Shown here: one piece after another, positions 7,861 to 15,774 of the stretch
Numbering within the stretch: position 1 is the stretch's first letter
Layout of the letters: each line of letters opens with the position of its first letter
Assembly: GCA_965216365.1 (NCBI GenBank)
Contig: CBDCFT010000059.1
Coordinates: 1 to 64,000, forward strand
Reading direction: 5' to 3'
Source of the DNA: CBDCFT01 sp965216365
GTDB lineage: Bacteria; Pseudomonadota; Gammaproteobacteria; Arenicellales; CBDCFT01
Length of the DNA stretch: 64,000 nucleotides
The notes under the pieces: generated by a model
What the model was told of the DNA's origin: nothing
The model's input: the letters and a program-made list of their open reading frames with translations, nothing else
Database searches by the model: none
Translations under genes and position numbers: made by a program

Positions 7861-8286
7861 ATGACCAGCCCAACAAAACCGCTCTACTTGAAAAGAAAAC
7901 CTCTATATCTAGCCATGGTTTCCGGCGCGTTTGCGCTGGGTGTAACCGCGGCGCAGACAACCTATGCCGGCGAAGGTAAAAGTTGCAACTACAACAAGAC
8001 CACTGCCGGTTCCGGCCTGATTCAACTGGCCGCTACGTGTAATCCTTGTAACCCGTGCAATCCTTGCAATCCATGTAACCCGTGTAATCCATGCAATCCT
8101 TGTGCGGCTAATCCTTGCAATCCGTGTAATCCATGCAATCCTTGTGCGGCTAATCCTTGCAATCCGTGTAATCCATGCAATCCTTGTGCGGCTAATCCTT
8201 GTAATCCCTGTAACCCGTGTAATCCTTGCGCGGCGAATCCGTGCAACCCTTGCAATCCATGTAATCCCTGCGCGTCACAATCATAA
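7861..8286 (+). CDS. Exported Cys-Asn-Pro repeat protein
   Basis: A 141-residue protein with no family I can name. Residues 1-36 form a basic-then-hydrophobic export signal (KPLYLAMVSGAFALGVTAAQ) with a plausible signal peptidase I site after TTYA. A short linker with one Cys follows. Residues 60-137 are then a pure CNP array: six CNP units, then four blocks of four NPC separated by Ala-Ala, giving 23 cysteines spaced every third residue within blocks. It ends ASQS. The ATG at 7861 has a GGAGGAG site, so I reject a TTG 33 bases upstream. It is the first gene of a four-gene operon with two cytochromes. Metal binding, disulfide scaffold or modified-peptide roles are open; none is proven. Confidence 0.85.
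   Translation: MTSPTKPLYLKRKPLYLAMVSGAFALGVTAAQTTYAGEGKSCNYNKTTAGSGLIQLAATCNPCNPCNPCNPCNPCNPCNPCAANPCNPCNPCNPCAANPCNPCNPCNPCAANPCNPCNPCNPCAANPCNPCNPCNPCASQS
8038..8271 (+). repeat. Coding tandem repeat (9-base CNP unit, 42-base higher-order unit)
   Basis: The array encodes CNP units of 9 bases with mixed synonymous codons (AAT/AAC, CCT/CCG/CCA/CCC, TGT/TGC). A 42-base higher-order unit (Ala-Ala plus four NPC) occurs as two identical copies at 8104-8145 and 8146-8187, with diverged copies after them. Related arrays lie at 8472-8645 and 9009-9113 in the next gene. Confidence 0.9.
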
Positions 8287-8309
8287 AATAGCAGACGAGG
8301 AATTATTCA

Positions 8310-9125
8310 ATGGCAACAGTTTTACAGCCAGTCCATTTAAAACGTAACAAGCTGAACCTGGCAATTGTCACCGGGACTTTTGCGCTGGGAATGAGCGTGG
8401 CCCAGACCGGTTGCGCTACGCAAAATCCTTGTGCAGGCGCAAACCCATGTGCAGCACAGGTAGCAGCGGCTTGTAATCCCTGTAACCCGTGTAATCCATG
8501 CAATCCGTGTGCAGCGAATCCCTGCAACCCATGTAATCCATGCAATCCTTGCGCGGCGAATCCCTGCAACCCTTGTAACCCCTGCAATCCTTGCGCGGCA
8601 AATCCGTGTAACCCGTGCAATCCATGTAATCCCTGCAACCCTTGTGGCGCTGGTAAAGTGTCGACATCAGACTTTATCCGGCCAGGTGGCGTAACTGTGA
8701 GCTACGACGAAAGTTTGGTGGCGCAGGGTGAGGCACTGTGGAACGATGCCAGCATTGGCACCAGCGGTCTGGCGTGTGGAACGTGCCATCAGGGCGGAAC
8801 GGCGCTGATGAATGCGACATTTGCCGAGCCTTATCCGCATGCGATTGCCATGCCGACGCAAATGGCGGGTACGGGTCCGATTCACCTGGATGAAATGGTG
8901 CAGTTTTGCATGCTGGTGCCTATGAAAGGCAAGGCATTGCCCTGGGATTCGCAGGAGCTGGCCGCGTTAACAGCGTATTCGGCGCAAGTGCAGAAGCAGT
9001 ATCAGGCGAATCCGTGTGCGGCGACGAATCCCTGTAACCCGTGTAATCCTTGTGCGGCAAATCCGTGCAATCCCTGTAACCCGTGTAATCCATGCAACCC
9101 GTGTAATCCTTGCGCGGCATCTTAA
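8310..9125 (+). CDS. Exported c-type cytochrome flanked by Cys-Asn-Pro repeat arrays
   Basis: A 271-residue protein. Residues 1-36 are an export signal clearly homologous to that of the previous gene (LKRNKLNLAIVTGTFALG). CNP repeats cover residues 55-112, a small cytochrome c domain covers about 128-232, and a second array covers 234-268, making about 29 NPC triplets in all. The haem site is CGTCH at 156-160. Met205 in VPMKGKALPWDSQE is a good candidate for the sixth ligand, in a context seen in SoxX/TsdA-like cytochromes. The ATG has a GAGGAAT site and lies 23 bases after the first CNP gene. The haem domain implies periplasmic electron transfer; the role of the arrays is unknown. Confidence 0.85.
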   Translation: MATVLQPVHLKRNKLNLAIVTGTFALGMSVAQTGCATQNPCAGANPCAAQVAAACNPCNPCNPCNPCAANPCNPCNPCNPCAANPCNPCNPCNPCAANPCNPCNPCNPCNPCGAGKVSTSDFIRPGGVTVSYDESLVAQGEALWNDASIGTSGLACGTCHQGGTALMNATFAEPYPHAIAMPTQMAGTGPIHLDEMVQFCMLVPMKGKALPWDSQELAALTAYSAQVQKQYQANPCAATNPCNPCNPCAANPCNPCNPCNPCNPCNPCAAS

Positions 9126-9184
9126 TCGGGTTAGTTACATACCCTATGCCGGGGACGCGTCGCGGACGCGCTCCTGAGGAAGCG

Positions 9185-11209
9185 ATGAAGAGAAGGTGTA
9201 GACACCTTCTCTTCTTTTTTTGGCTAATCAATATGTCTGGATTTGTTGCGAGTCCCGTTGACGCAGGTGACACCGGCACTGATTCAATTGATGCTTTCCT
9301 CAATCAACACTGGTTGCATCCGTTGCCTGCTCAGGGCGAAGTACCACAACATTGGAATGATTACGCACAACCGTTGGCACCGCAAACCTGCGGTCAATGC
9401 CATCCGGCGCAATTTAACGATTGGAAAACCAGTCGTCATGCGCTGGCGATGGGGCCGGGAATTATGGCGCAACTTATCAGTTACGCGCCTAATGCGGATT
9501 CGCTCAACAACAATTGTCTGCGTTGCCACGCACCATTAGCCGAACAGTCACAGAGTCTGGTCGAAGCATTAACGAATCGAAGCGGTCAGGTACCTCCTAA
9601 TCCAGGTCTGCACGACCAGGGTTTGATTTGTGTTGCATGTCATGTGCGTGACTATGAGTGGTTTGGCCCGCCGCGTCGTGACGGCAGTTATCCTTCCGCC
9701 GAGAACGCCGCACAATTTCCACACCAGGCCTGGACGGTGTCCAATGCATTCGAAGATGCGCGTTTTTGCAGTAGCTGTCATCAGTTCCCTGACGACGGCT
9801 ATGCGTTGAACGGAAAACTGCTGGAGAACACCTACAACGAATGGCGCGCCAGCCGCTACGCAAAAGAGGGCGTGTCCTGTCAGGACTGTCACATGCTCGA
9901 CCGGCGGCATATCTGGCGCGGAATACACAACAAAGACATGGTGGCAAGCGGTATTACCGTATCGACCTCCACACCGACGGTTAAAAATCAAACCGTGGCG
10001 ACCCGTCTAACGGTCGAAAATTCTGGAACCGGGCACAATTTTCCGACCTATGTCACGCCCCGTGTCGTTGTCACTATGTCGCAAATCGACCAATTCGGTG
10101 ATGCGATTGAAGCAACAACGCAAGAGCATGTGATAGCACGCGAAGTGCCGTTGAATATTCGCAGCGAAACATTCGATACCCGCATTGGGCCGGGGCAAAA
10201 AGCGATTTTTGCGTATCGGCATGAGTTGATGTCTGCGACTGAAAAATTATTATTCCAGATTCGTGTTGAACCCGATGCGTTTTACGAACGCTTTTATACA
10301 AATCAATTAGCGGGCAATGTTGAAGAACCGGCGCGTTCGTTGCATCAACAAGCGTTAGAGGAAGCGCAGTCATCGGATTTTATTGTCTTTGAAAAGTTAG
10401 TCGCGCTGTCATCAATCTCAGCAACAAATATTGATATTCCAGAAGTCATAGCCATCCCCGCCGGGGAGTTTATTTTTGGGTCGGATTCTGCTGAGCGCGA
10501 AGCGGCCTATCAATTGGATGAAGCGGCGTACGGCCACGACCGAACCCGCAGCGCACGGTGGTATGACCGGGAATTCAAGCGTGGCAAACGACGAACCGAT
10601 GCGTATTCAATTACAAAAACGCCGATTACCAACCAACAGTATTCTGCATTTATAAAAGATACCGGCCATCCCGGGCCGGCCGTCGATGAGCAAACCTGGA
10701 AATCTTACGGCTTGATTCACCCGTATAAATCAACGCGACGCTTTGCCTGGATCGATGGCATGCCGCCCCAAGACCGCGATAATCATCCGGTAGTTTTAAT
10801 ATCGCACAGCGATGCCGAGGCCTATGCCGGCTGGTTGTCGGCAAAAACCGGCCAGATCTGGCGTTTGCCGACCGAAGTGGAGTGGGAAAAAGCCGCGCGT
10901 GGAACCGATGGCCGGCGCTTTCCCTGGGGTGATGAGTTCGATCCCGGGAATTTAAACAGTCACGATGACGGTCAATTTGACACGGCTCTGGTCGGAAGTT
11001 TCCCGACAGGCGCAAGCCCCTTCGGGTTACAGGACGCAGCTGGCCAGGTGTTTGAATGGACTGCGACGATGAGTAACAATAAGCGGGCGATTGTCAAAGG
11101 CGGTTCCTGGGATGACAAGGGTTGTGGTGTATGCCGTCCCGCTGCGCGCCACAGCCGCCCGTTAGAGTTAAAACATATACTGATAGGATTTAGATTGGTA
11201 CGCGAATGA
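9185..11209 (+). CDS. Pentahaem cytochrome c fused to a formylglycine-generating-enzyme-like domain
   Basis: A 674-residue exported fusion. After a signal peptide (about 1-28), five CxxCH sites follow: CGQCH 69-73, CLRCH 111-115, CVACH 149-153, CSSCH 195-199 and CQDCH 232-236. The context W..SRHALAMG resembles cytochrome c554-type multihaem proteins. A beta-rich stretch (about 258-400, with GHNFPT) leads to an FGE-sulfatase domain at about 420-674: IPAGEFIFGSD, TNQQYSAFIKDTGH, RLPTEVEWEKAARG, PWGDEFD, GQVFEW, GGSWDD, IGFRLV. Near the C-terminus Cys647 and Cys650 form CGVC where FGE enzymes keep an active cysteine, though the usual two-cysteine spacing is not met. The ATG at 9185 has a GAGGA site; an upstream in-frame ATG at 9110 lies inside the previous gene and is rejected. 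It overlaps the next gene by 4 bases. Confidence 0.88.
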   Translation: MKRRCRHLLFFFWLINMSGFVASPVDAGDTGTDSIDAFLNQHWLHPLPAQGEVPQHWNDYAQPLAPQTCGQCHPAQFNDWKTSRHALAMGPGIMAQLISYAPNADSLNNNCLRCHAPLAEQSQSLVEALTNRSGQVPPNPGLHDQGLICVACHVRDYEWFGPPRRDGSYPSAENAAQFPHQAWTVSNAFEDARFCSSCHQFPDDGYALNGKLLENTYNEWRASRYAKEGVSCQDCHMLDRRHIWRGIHNKDMVASGITVSTSTPTVKNQTVATRLTVENSGTGHNFPTYVTPRVVVTMSQIDQFGDAIEATTQEHVIAREVPLNIRSETFDTRIGPGQKAIFAYRHELMSATEKLLFQIRVEPDAFYERFYTNQLAGNVEEPARSLHQQALEEAQSSDFIVFEKLVALSSISATNIDIPEVIAIPAGEFIFGSDSAEREAAYQLDEAAYGHDRTRSARWYDREFKRGKRRTDAYSITKTPITNQQYSAFIKDTGHPGPAVDEQTWKSYGLIHPYKSTRRFAWIDGMPPQDRDNHPVVLISHSDAEAYAGWLSAKTGQIWRLPTEVEWEKAARGTDGRRFPWGDEFDPGNLNSHDDGQFDTALVGSFPTGASPFGLQDAAGQVFEWTATMSNNKRAIVKGGSWDDKGCGVCRPAARHSRPLELKHILIGFRLVRE

Positions 11210-11946
11210 ACGATAAAGTCACAATACATCCCCCCGCGGAACTCAGTTTGCCGGATTTAGCGGAGTTCGACGATGAAACGTTGGAGCGCATGCTCGCAGC
11301 CGGCGCTGAGATCAACGAATGTTACCGTGTGTTGCGAAAATTCAACGCCAATATTGTTGGCGAGTTGCTCAAAGGGCAGGGTGATTTCATCCAGCTAAAC
11401 CACTATCCGAAAGGCGACGTGTTCGATCCGGAAACGTTTTCCCAGTATTACTATCATTCGCATCGCGGCATTCCCGGTGAGCACGGCCATTTTCATACTT
11501 TCATGCGCGCGGGCGGTATGCATCAAGGGGTCGAGCCGGTTCCTTACGATGGCGACGTGGAATGGCCTAGAGGTAAAGACGCATTAGCGCATCTCGTTTC
11601 CATCTCCATGGACAAACAAGGTTACCCCATCGGTTTGTTCGCGACCAATCGTTGGGTAACTGCCGAAGCCTGGTACAAGGCGGAAGATGTCATCGGCATG
11701 ATAGATGGATTTTTGATGGATCATGCTTACCCTTCCTGGCCGGTGAATCGATGGATTTCCGCCATGTTTGAATTGTTCCGCCCGCAAATCGAATCCCTCA
11801 TAAGGCATCGTGATCCGGAAATAGAACAATGGCAAAAAGACCATCCTGACGTCGACGTGTTTGAAGACCGCACACTCGAACTGACCGGTTATATATATAT
11901 ATCAGTCGACAAACAACTGGAGAAGGTCCGCGCCGCGATGGACTAA
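11206..11946 (+). CDS. Uncharacterised histidine-rich protein coupled to the cytochrome-FGE gene
   Basis: A 246-residue soluble protein without signal peptide that I cannot assign to a family with certainty. The middle contains a histidine cluster, NHYPKGD and then YYHSHRGIPGEHGHFHTFMR, giving several His and a Glu that could form a metal site. The C-terminal half is rich in Trp and aromatic residues (TNRWVTAEAWYKAED, HAYPSWPVNRWISAMFELFRPQ). Its ATG overlaps the stop of the cytochrome-FGE gene (ATGA), so the two are translationally coupled and probably act in one process. Cytosolic location, unlike the three exported products upstream, suggests a maturation or metal-handling role, which is inference only. 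Confidence 0.75.
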   Translation: MNDKVTIHPPAELSLPDLAEFDDETLERMLAAGAEINECYRVLRKFNANIVGELLKGQGDFIQLNHYPKGDVFDPETFSQYYYHSHRGIPGEHGHFHTFMRAGGMHQGVEPVPYDGDVEWPRGKDALAHLVSISMDKQGYPIGLFATNRWVTAEAWYKAEDVIGMIDGFLMDHAYPSWPVNRWISAMFELFRPQIESLIRHRDPEIEQWQKDHPDVDVFEDRTLELTGYIYISVDKQLEKVRAAMD

Positions 11947-12264
11947 ATCAGCTATTAGCCGTTAGCGCTCAGCAAAACAATTGTGTATTCCTCCAAACTT
12001 TATGAGAAACCTTGGCGTCTTAAAGAGGGTAGATATCTAAAACTTTGTGCTTGCAATAACATGGGGTAGCGGGAGTCCCGCCTTGCAATGATTTAATAAT
12101 TTTTGTGGGAGCAAGCTTGCTCTTACAATTGAACGCTAAAAGCTGAATGCCGATAGCCGAAAGCAGTTATAACTAATCAATAACAATCTGATATCGGAAC
12201 TTTACCTCGGGTAGTTGAACTAATATCTTGAGGTTTCTTTGAACATAGAAATCGGGAGTATCAA
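11947..12264. other. Intergenic region with palindromic repeats
   Basis: This 318-base gap holds GCGGGA...TCCCGC (about 12069-12081) and the palindrome GAGCAAGCTTGCTC (12109-12122) within TGTGGGAG...CTCTTACA, a common REP-type intergenic palindrome. No gene was seen. GGGAG at about 12254 is the ribosome site of the next gene. Confidence 0.6.
12105..12128. repeat. REP-like palindrome
   Basis: The sequence TGTGGGAGCAAGC/GCTTGCTCTTACA is almost perfectly self-complementary and resembles the GTAGGAGC..GCTCCTAC repeats at 5182-5231 and 63751-63810 in its ends. It is likely a dispersed repeat rather than a regulatory site. Confidence 0.55.
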
Positions 12265-12729
12265 GTGCAGTTCTTGTTTAAATCACTGACAATGGGTTCG
12301 GCTTTTATGATCGTGTTTAGTGTGTCGCTTCAGGCCAGGGCGGAATCTACGGTCATTACTCTCACTCAAGTGGGCTGCCAGTTTTTGGAAAGCGAAAACG
12401 ACGTTGATCATGAGTTTGTAACAACAAACCAGAAAGATTGCGAACAAATTAACAAGGAAAGTGGCGATCAGCGTCTCGCCGAATCGAAGACCATCGAATT
12501 GACCGCAGGTGACTACATATTTCGTGTGACCAATAAAAACGTCCCTTATTCTTTGGGGTTCTGGTTGCGTGGCGATGGTCTGGCTAACCGGGCCATATTG
12601 CCCAGTGTGTCCGGTGGTGGACTGGTTACCGGCAAGACGCTCGACTATGAGATCACCTTGAAATCCGGCGAGTATGTTTATTCCTGCCCGTTAAACCCAA
12701 CACCGGACTATAAACTGGTGGTCAATTGA
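12265..12729 (+). CDS. Exported cupredoxin-like protein
   Basis: A 154-residue protein with a signal peptide ending at about residue 28 (SVSLQARAES) and a mature beta-sandwich pattern similar to cupredoxins: ESTVITLTQVGCQF, KTIELTAGDYIFRVTNKNVPYSLGFWL, then SGEYVYSCPLNPTPDYKLVV at the end. The terminal Cys sits where blue copper proteins have the Cys ligand, but the neighbouring His and Met ligands are absent, so an ordinary type 1 copper site is unlikely. It contains three mature cysteines. Start is GTG with a GGGAG site; an ATG 27 bases downstream is an alternative. It appears monocistronic and is closed by a strong terminator. Function unknown. Confidence 0.65.
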   Translation: MQFLFKSLTMGSAFMIVFSVSLQARAESTVITLTQVGCQFLESENDVDHEFVTTNQKDCEQINKESGDQRLAESKTIELTAGDYIFRVTNKNVPYSLGFWLRGDGLANRAILPSVSGGGLVTGKTLDYEITLKSGEYVYSCPLNPTPDYKLVVN

Positions 12730-12770
12730 CCGCATAAACACGCGGGCAAGCCGCGAAGTGATAAAATAAG

Positions 12771-12808
12771 CGGCCGGCTGAACACGCAGCGTGTTCGCCG
12801 GCCGTTTT
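12771..12808 (+). terminator. Rho-independent terminator after the cupredoxin-like gene
   Basis: A long GC-rich hairpin with arms CGGCCGGC...GCCGGCCG plus GAACACG/CGTGTTC, a short CAG loop, and then TTTTCATTTT. It lies 41 bases after the cupredoxin-like stop and immediately before relA, insulating relA from upstream transcription. Confidence 0.85.
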
Positions 12809-12830
12809 CATTTTATTTCGAAGAATTTTC

Positions 12831-15011
12831 GTGGCCAACATCGTTTCCCAGATCACAGCATCTGATTACTCCGGAGTATCGAGTGAATTGTGCGAAGGTC
12901 TGTCTGATAAGCAGGCGCTGATCATTCGCGAAGCCGTGCAGTGGCTGGCCAATTCGCAGGAAACGGCACAATCGTCGCAATGGGCAGTTGATTTGGGTTG
13001 TGGCAGCGCCGCAATCTTGCGCGAACTGGGACTCGATCACAAAGCGCTGGCGGCGGCAATCATTTGTGCTGGCGGGAATGATTTACAAATAAATGCGCAA
13101 AAACTAAAAGAAAAGTTCAGCACCGAGATCACGGATCTCGCGATCGGCGCGGCACAAATGTCGCTCATGCCGGCGTTAAGTGGTGAAGCAGCCTCGTCAC
13201 GCGATGTGAGCGCCGAGAATTTACGTCGCATGTTGATTGCCATGGTGAATGACGTGCGAGTCGTGCTGATCAAACTGGCTTTGCACTTGCAGGTATTACG
13301 CACATCGAAAAACGCGCCGGAAAATATTCGTCGACGCAGTGCGCGCGAAGCACTGGATGTGTATGCACCGCTGGCGAACCGTCTGGGTGTTTGGCAGTTG
13401 AAGTGGGAAATGGAAGATTGGGCGTTGCGTTATCTGTATACCGATAGCTATCACGATATCGCCGGCAAGTTGGCCGAACGCAGAGTTGATCGTGAACAGT
13501 ACATTAAATCCTTTGTAGCGGAATTAGGCGCCGCGTTGCATGAAGCCGGAATTTGCGCGAAAGTGCTGGGACGGCCAAAACATATTTACAGCATCTGGCG
13601 AAAAATGCAGCGCAAGGATACCGATTTCGAGCGTATATACGATGTTCGGGCGGTTAGAATTTTGGTGGACACGGTGGCCGATTGTTATTCGGCGCTGGGT
13701 GTGGTTCACACCCGCTGGCACCACATTGCGGGTGAGTTCGATGACTACATCGCGACACCAAAAGAAAATAATTATCAGTCCATACATTCAGCGGTGGTAG
13801 GGCCGGCGGGTAAGGTTGTCGAAGTGCAGATTCGTACTCATGAAATGCACGAACACAATGAACTCGGTGTGGCCGCTCACTGGCGTTACAAAGAAAACGT
13901 CAAACAGGATCAAGGCGTCGACAACAAAGTCCTTTGGTTGCGTCAATTGCTTGAATGGCGTGATGAGTTACCCGAAGCATCCGAGGTGCGGGAGCATTTT
14001 CGCAATGACGTTTTCGATCAGCGTGTTTACGTGTTCACACCAAATGGCGAGGTGCTGGATTTGCCAAAAGATTCGACGCCGGTGGATTTCGCTTATGCAG
14101 TGCATACCGAAGTCGGTCACCGTTGTCGTGGTGCGAAAGTGAACGGCAAAATAGTGCCGCTGAATTACAAGTTGCAAAACGGTGAACGGGTAGAGATTCT
14201 TACTGTTAAAAAAGGCGGGCCAAGCCGCGATTGGTTAAGCCAGCATCTGGGTTACCTGCGTACGTCCAAAGCGCGGGCGCGTGTCGCCAGATGGTTTAAA
14301 GAAGAAAACTATGACACTAATGTGGCGGCGGGGCGTGCGGCGTTGGATCGCGAGTTGCACCGGCTGGGTGTAAGCGATGTAAGTTTTGACAAATTGGCGC
14401 AACATCTCGACTATAAAAAAGTCGATGACTTTCTCGCAGCAATCGGTTGTGGTGATTTAAAAACCTCGCGCGCGGTGTCTTCGTTGAAAAATCAACTCGC
14501 CACCAAGCCTGAGTCCGCGTTACCCATTACGCCGATTACTCAAAAGCGACCGGCTTCGTCACAAGGCATTGAGGTTGTGGGTGTCGGAAACCTGCTTACG
14601 CAAATGGCGAACTGTTGCCGACCCTTACCCGGTGACGATATTGTCGGATATATCACGCGTACTCGCGGGGTGACGATTCATCGACAGGACTGCGCCAATA
14701 TGCTGCGATTGCAGGATGCGCATTGGGACAGGTTTGTCGAAGTCCAGTGGGGTGAGCAGCAGGATGTGACTTACCCCGTGGATGTGTCGTTGAAAGCTTA
14801 TGATCGCACCGGCCTGTTAAATGACATTACCACGGTCTTAACCGACGCGAACATTGGTCTGCGCGCAGTCGATCTCAAAACGAACAAATCCGACAGCCTT
14901 GCCTATATGACGTTGACACTGGATATACCCGATATCGAAAAACTGAGTCAGGTGTTGGGACGAATTGCACGTGTGCCTAACGTAACCGATGTTCGGCGCA
15001 TAACGCATTAG
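12831..15011 (+). CDS. relA: GTP pyrophosphokinase (ppGpp synthetase I)
   Basis: Makes (p)ppGpp from ATP and GTP/GDP when uncharged tRNA reaches ribosomes. The 726-residue protein has the RelA/SpoT layout: an N-terminal pseudo-hydrolase region, synthetase (GRPKHIYSIWRKMQ, YDVRAVRILVDTVADCY, TPKENNYQSIHSAV, VEVQIRTHEMH), TGS domain (VYVFTPNGEVLDLPKDSTPVDFAYAVH), a Cys-rich motif (CCRPLPGDDIVGYITRTRGVTIHRQDC) and a C-terminal ACT domain. The hydrolase HD motif is missing (region CAGGNDLQI), as in gammaproteobacterial RelA, so it should be synthetase-only. The start is GTG; a longer or shorter N-terminus is possible. A terminator just upstream implies its own promoter. Confidence 0.93.
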   Translation: MANIVSQITASDYSGVSSELCEGLSDKQALIIREAVQWLANSQETAQSSQWAVDLGCGSAAILRELGLDHKALAAAIICAGGNDLQINAQKLKEKFSTEITDLAIGAAQMSLMPALSGEAASSRDVSAENLRRMLIAMVNDVRVVLIKLALHLQVLRTSKNAPENIRRRSAREALDVYAPLANRLGVWQLKWEMEDWALRYLYTDSYHDIAGKLAERRVDREQYIKSFVAELGAALHEAGICAKVLGRPKHIYSIWRKMQRKDTDFERIYDVRAVRILVDTVADCYSALGVVHTRWHHIAGEFDDYIATPKENNYQSIHSAVVGPAGKVVEVQIRTHEMHEHNELGVAAHWRYKENVKQDQGVDNKVLWLRQLLEWRDELPEASEVREHFRNDVFDQRVYVFTPNGEVLDLPKDSTPVDFAYAVHTEVGHRCRGAKVNGKIVPLNYKLQNGERVEILTVKKGGPSRDWLSQHLGYLRTSKARARVARWFKEENYDTNVAAGRAALDRELHRLGVSDVSFDKLAQHLDYKKVDDFLAAIGCGDLKTSRAVSSLKNQLATKPESALPITPITQKRPASSQGIEVVGVGNLLTQMANCCRPLPGDDIVGYITRTRGVTIHRQDCANMLRLQDAHWDRFVEVQWGEQQDVTYPVDVSLKAYDRTGLLNDITTVLTDANIGLRAVDLKTNKSDSLAYMTLTLDIPDIEKLSQVLGRIARVPNVTDVRRITH

Positions 15012-15029
15012 AAAAATATTGCGGAATAC

Positions 15030-15641
15030 ATGAAAAATAAATTTGATGAAATTTTGCAGTTTTGGTTTGACGATGTCGTCGAAAATCCGGAGTGTCTAAA
15101 AGAACGCAACAAATTCTGGTTTCAATCCTCGCCAGAAGTTGATAAAGCAATAAACACGCACTTTAAAGACGATATCGATGCCGCGGCACAGGGCCAATAC
15201 GATGAATGGGTCGAAACTGCGCGTGACGCATTGGCTTTGATTATTCTTTTTGACCAGTTTCCACGGAATATATATCGCGGAACTGCTCAGGCGTTCGCCT
15301 TTGACGCACTTTCTCTCGCGCGTTGCCAGAATTTGATTGCCAGCGGTCGATTGATTGAACTACATCCCATTGAGCGTGCTTTCGCGCTAATGCCGTTGCA
15401 GCACTGCGAAGAACTCGAAGTGCAAAACGAATCTGTTTACTATTTTGCTGAATTAGCACGCGAATCGATGCCTGCATTTAAGGATGTGCTGGAGAACAAT
15501 TATCAGTATGCCAAAGATCATTTAGATATTATCCAGCAGTTCGGACGCTTCCCACATCGGAATTTAGCGCTTGGTCGCGAGTCGACTACGCAGGAAGTCG
15601 AATACCTGGCATCGGGCGGAAAAACCTTTGGTCAGGGTTGA
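15030..15641 (+). CDS. DUF924-family protein
   Basis: A 203-residue cytosolic alpha-helical protein of the DUF924 family. Characteristic segments are ILQFWFDDVVENPE at the start, KFWFQSSPEVDKAI, ALALIILFDQFPRNIYRGTAQAFAFD in the centre and FGRFPHRNLALGRESTTQEVEYL at the end. The fold is TPR-like and the biochemical role is unknown. It begins 18 bases after relA, with only a weak GCGGA ribosome site, and may be co-transcribed with it. No anomalies in length (family about 180-210). Confidence 0.88.
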   Translation: MKNKFDEILQFWFDDVVENPECLKERNKFWFQSSPEVDKAINTHFKDDIDAAAQGQYDEWVETARDALALIILFDQFPRNIYRGTAQAFAFDALSLARCQNLIASGRLIELHPIERAFALMPLQHCEELEVQNESVYYFAELARESMPAFKDVLENNYQYAKDHLDIIQQFGRFPHRNLALGRESTTQEVEYLASGGKTFGQG

Positions 15642-15774
15642 CGACTATTGCATGGGGGACACATAACGGATTTGTAGTGATGCGCACGGACTTGTAAACT
15701 CCGCTTCAGAATTTTATCGGATACGCGCCACGTATCCGGAACCCTGTTTTTTCATCATTTTTGGGAGCTAACCA

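Noticed and set aside
8038..8271. Regular repeats resembling a CRISPR array
   Set aside because: No spacers; the repeats are contiguous, coding, and keep the reading frame with synonymous variation.
8022..8638. Long minus-strand frames with LHGLQG repeats
   Set aside because: They are complements of the CNP coding repeats; the plus-strand genes have ribosome sites, signal peptides and haem motifs.
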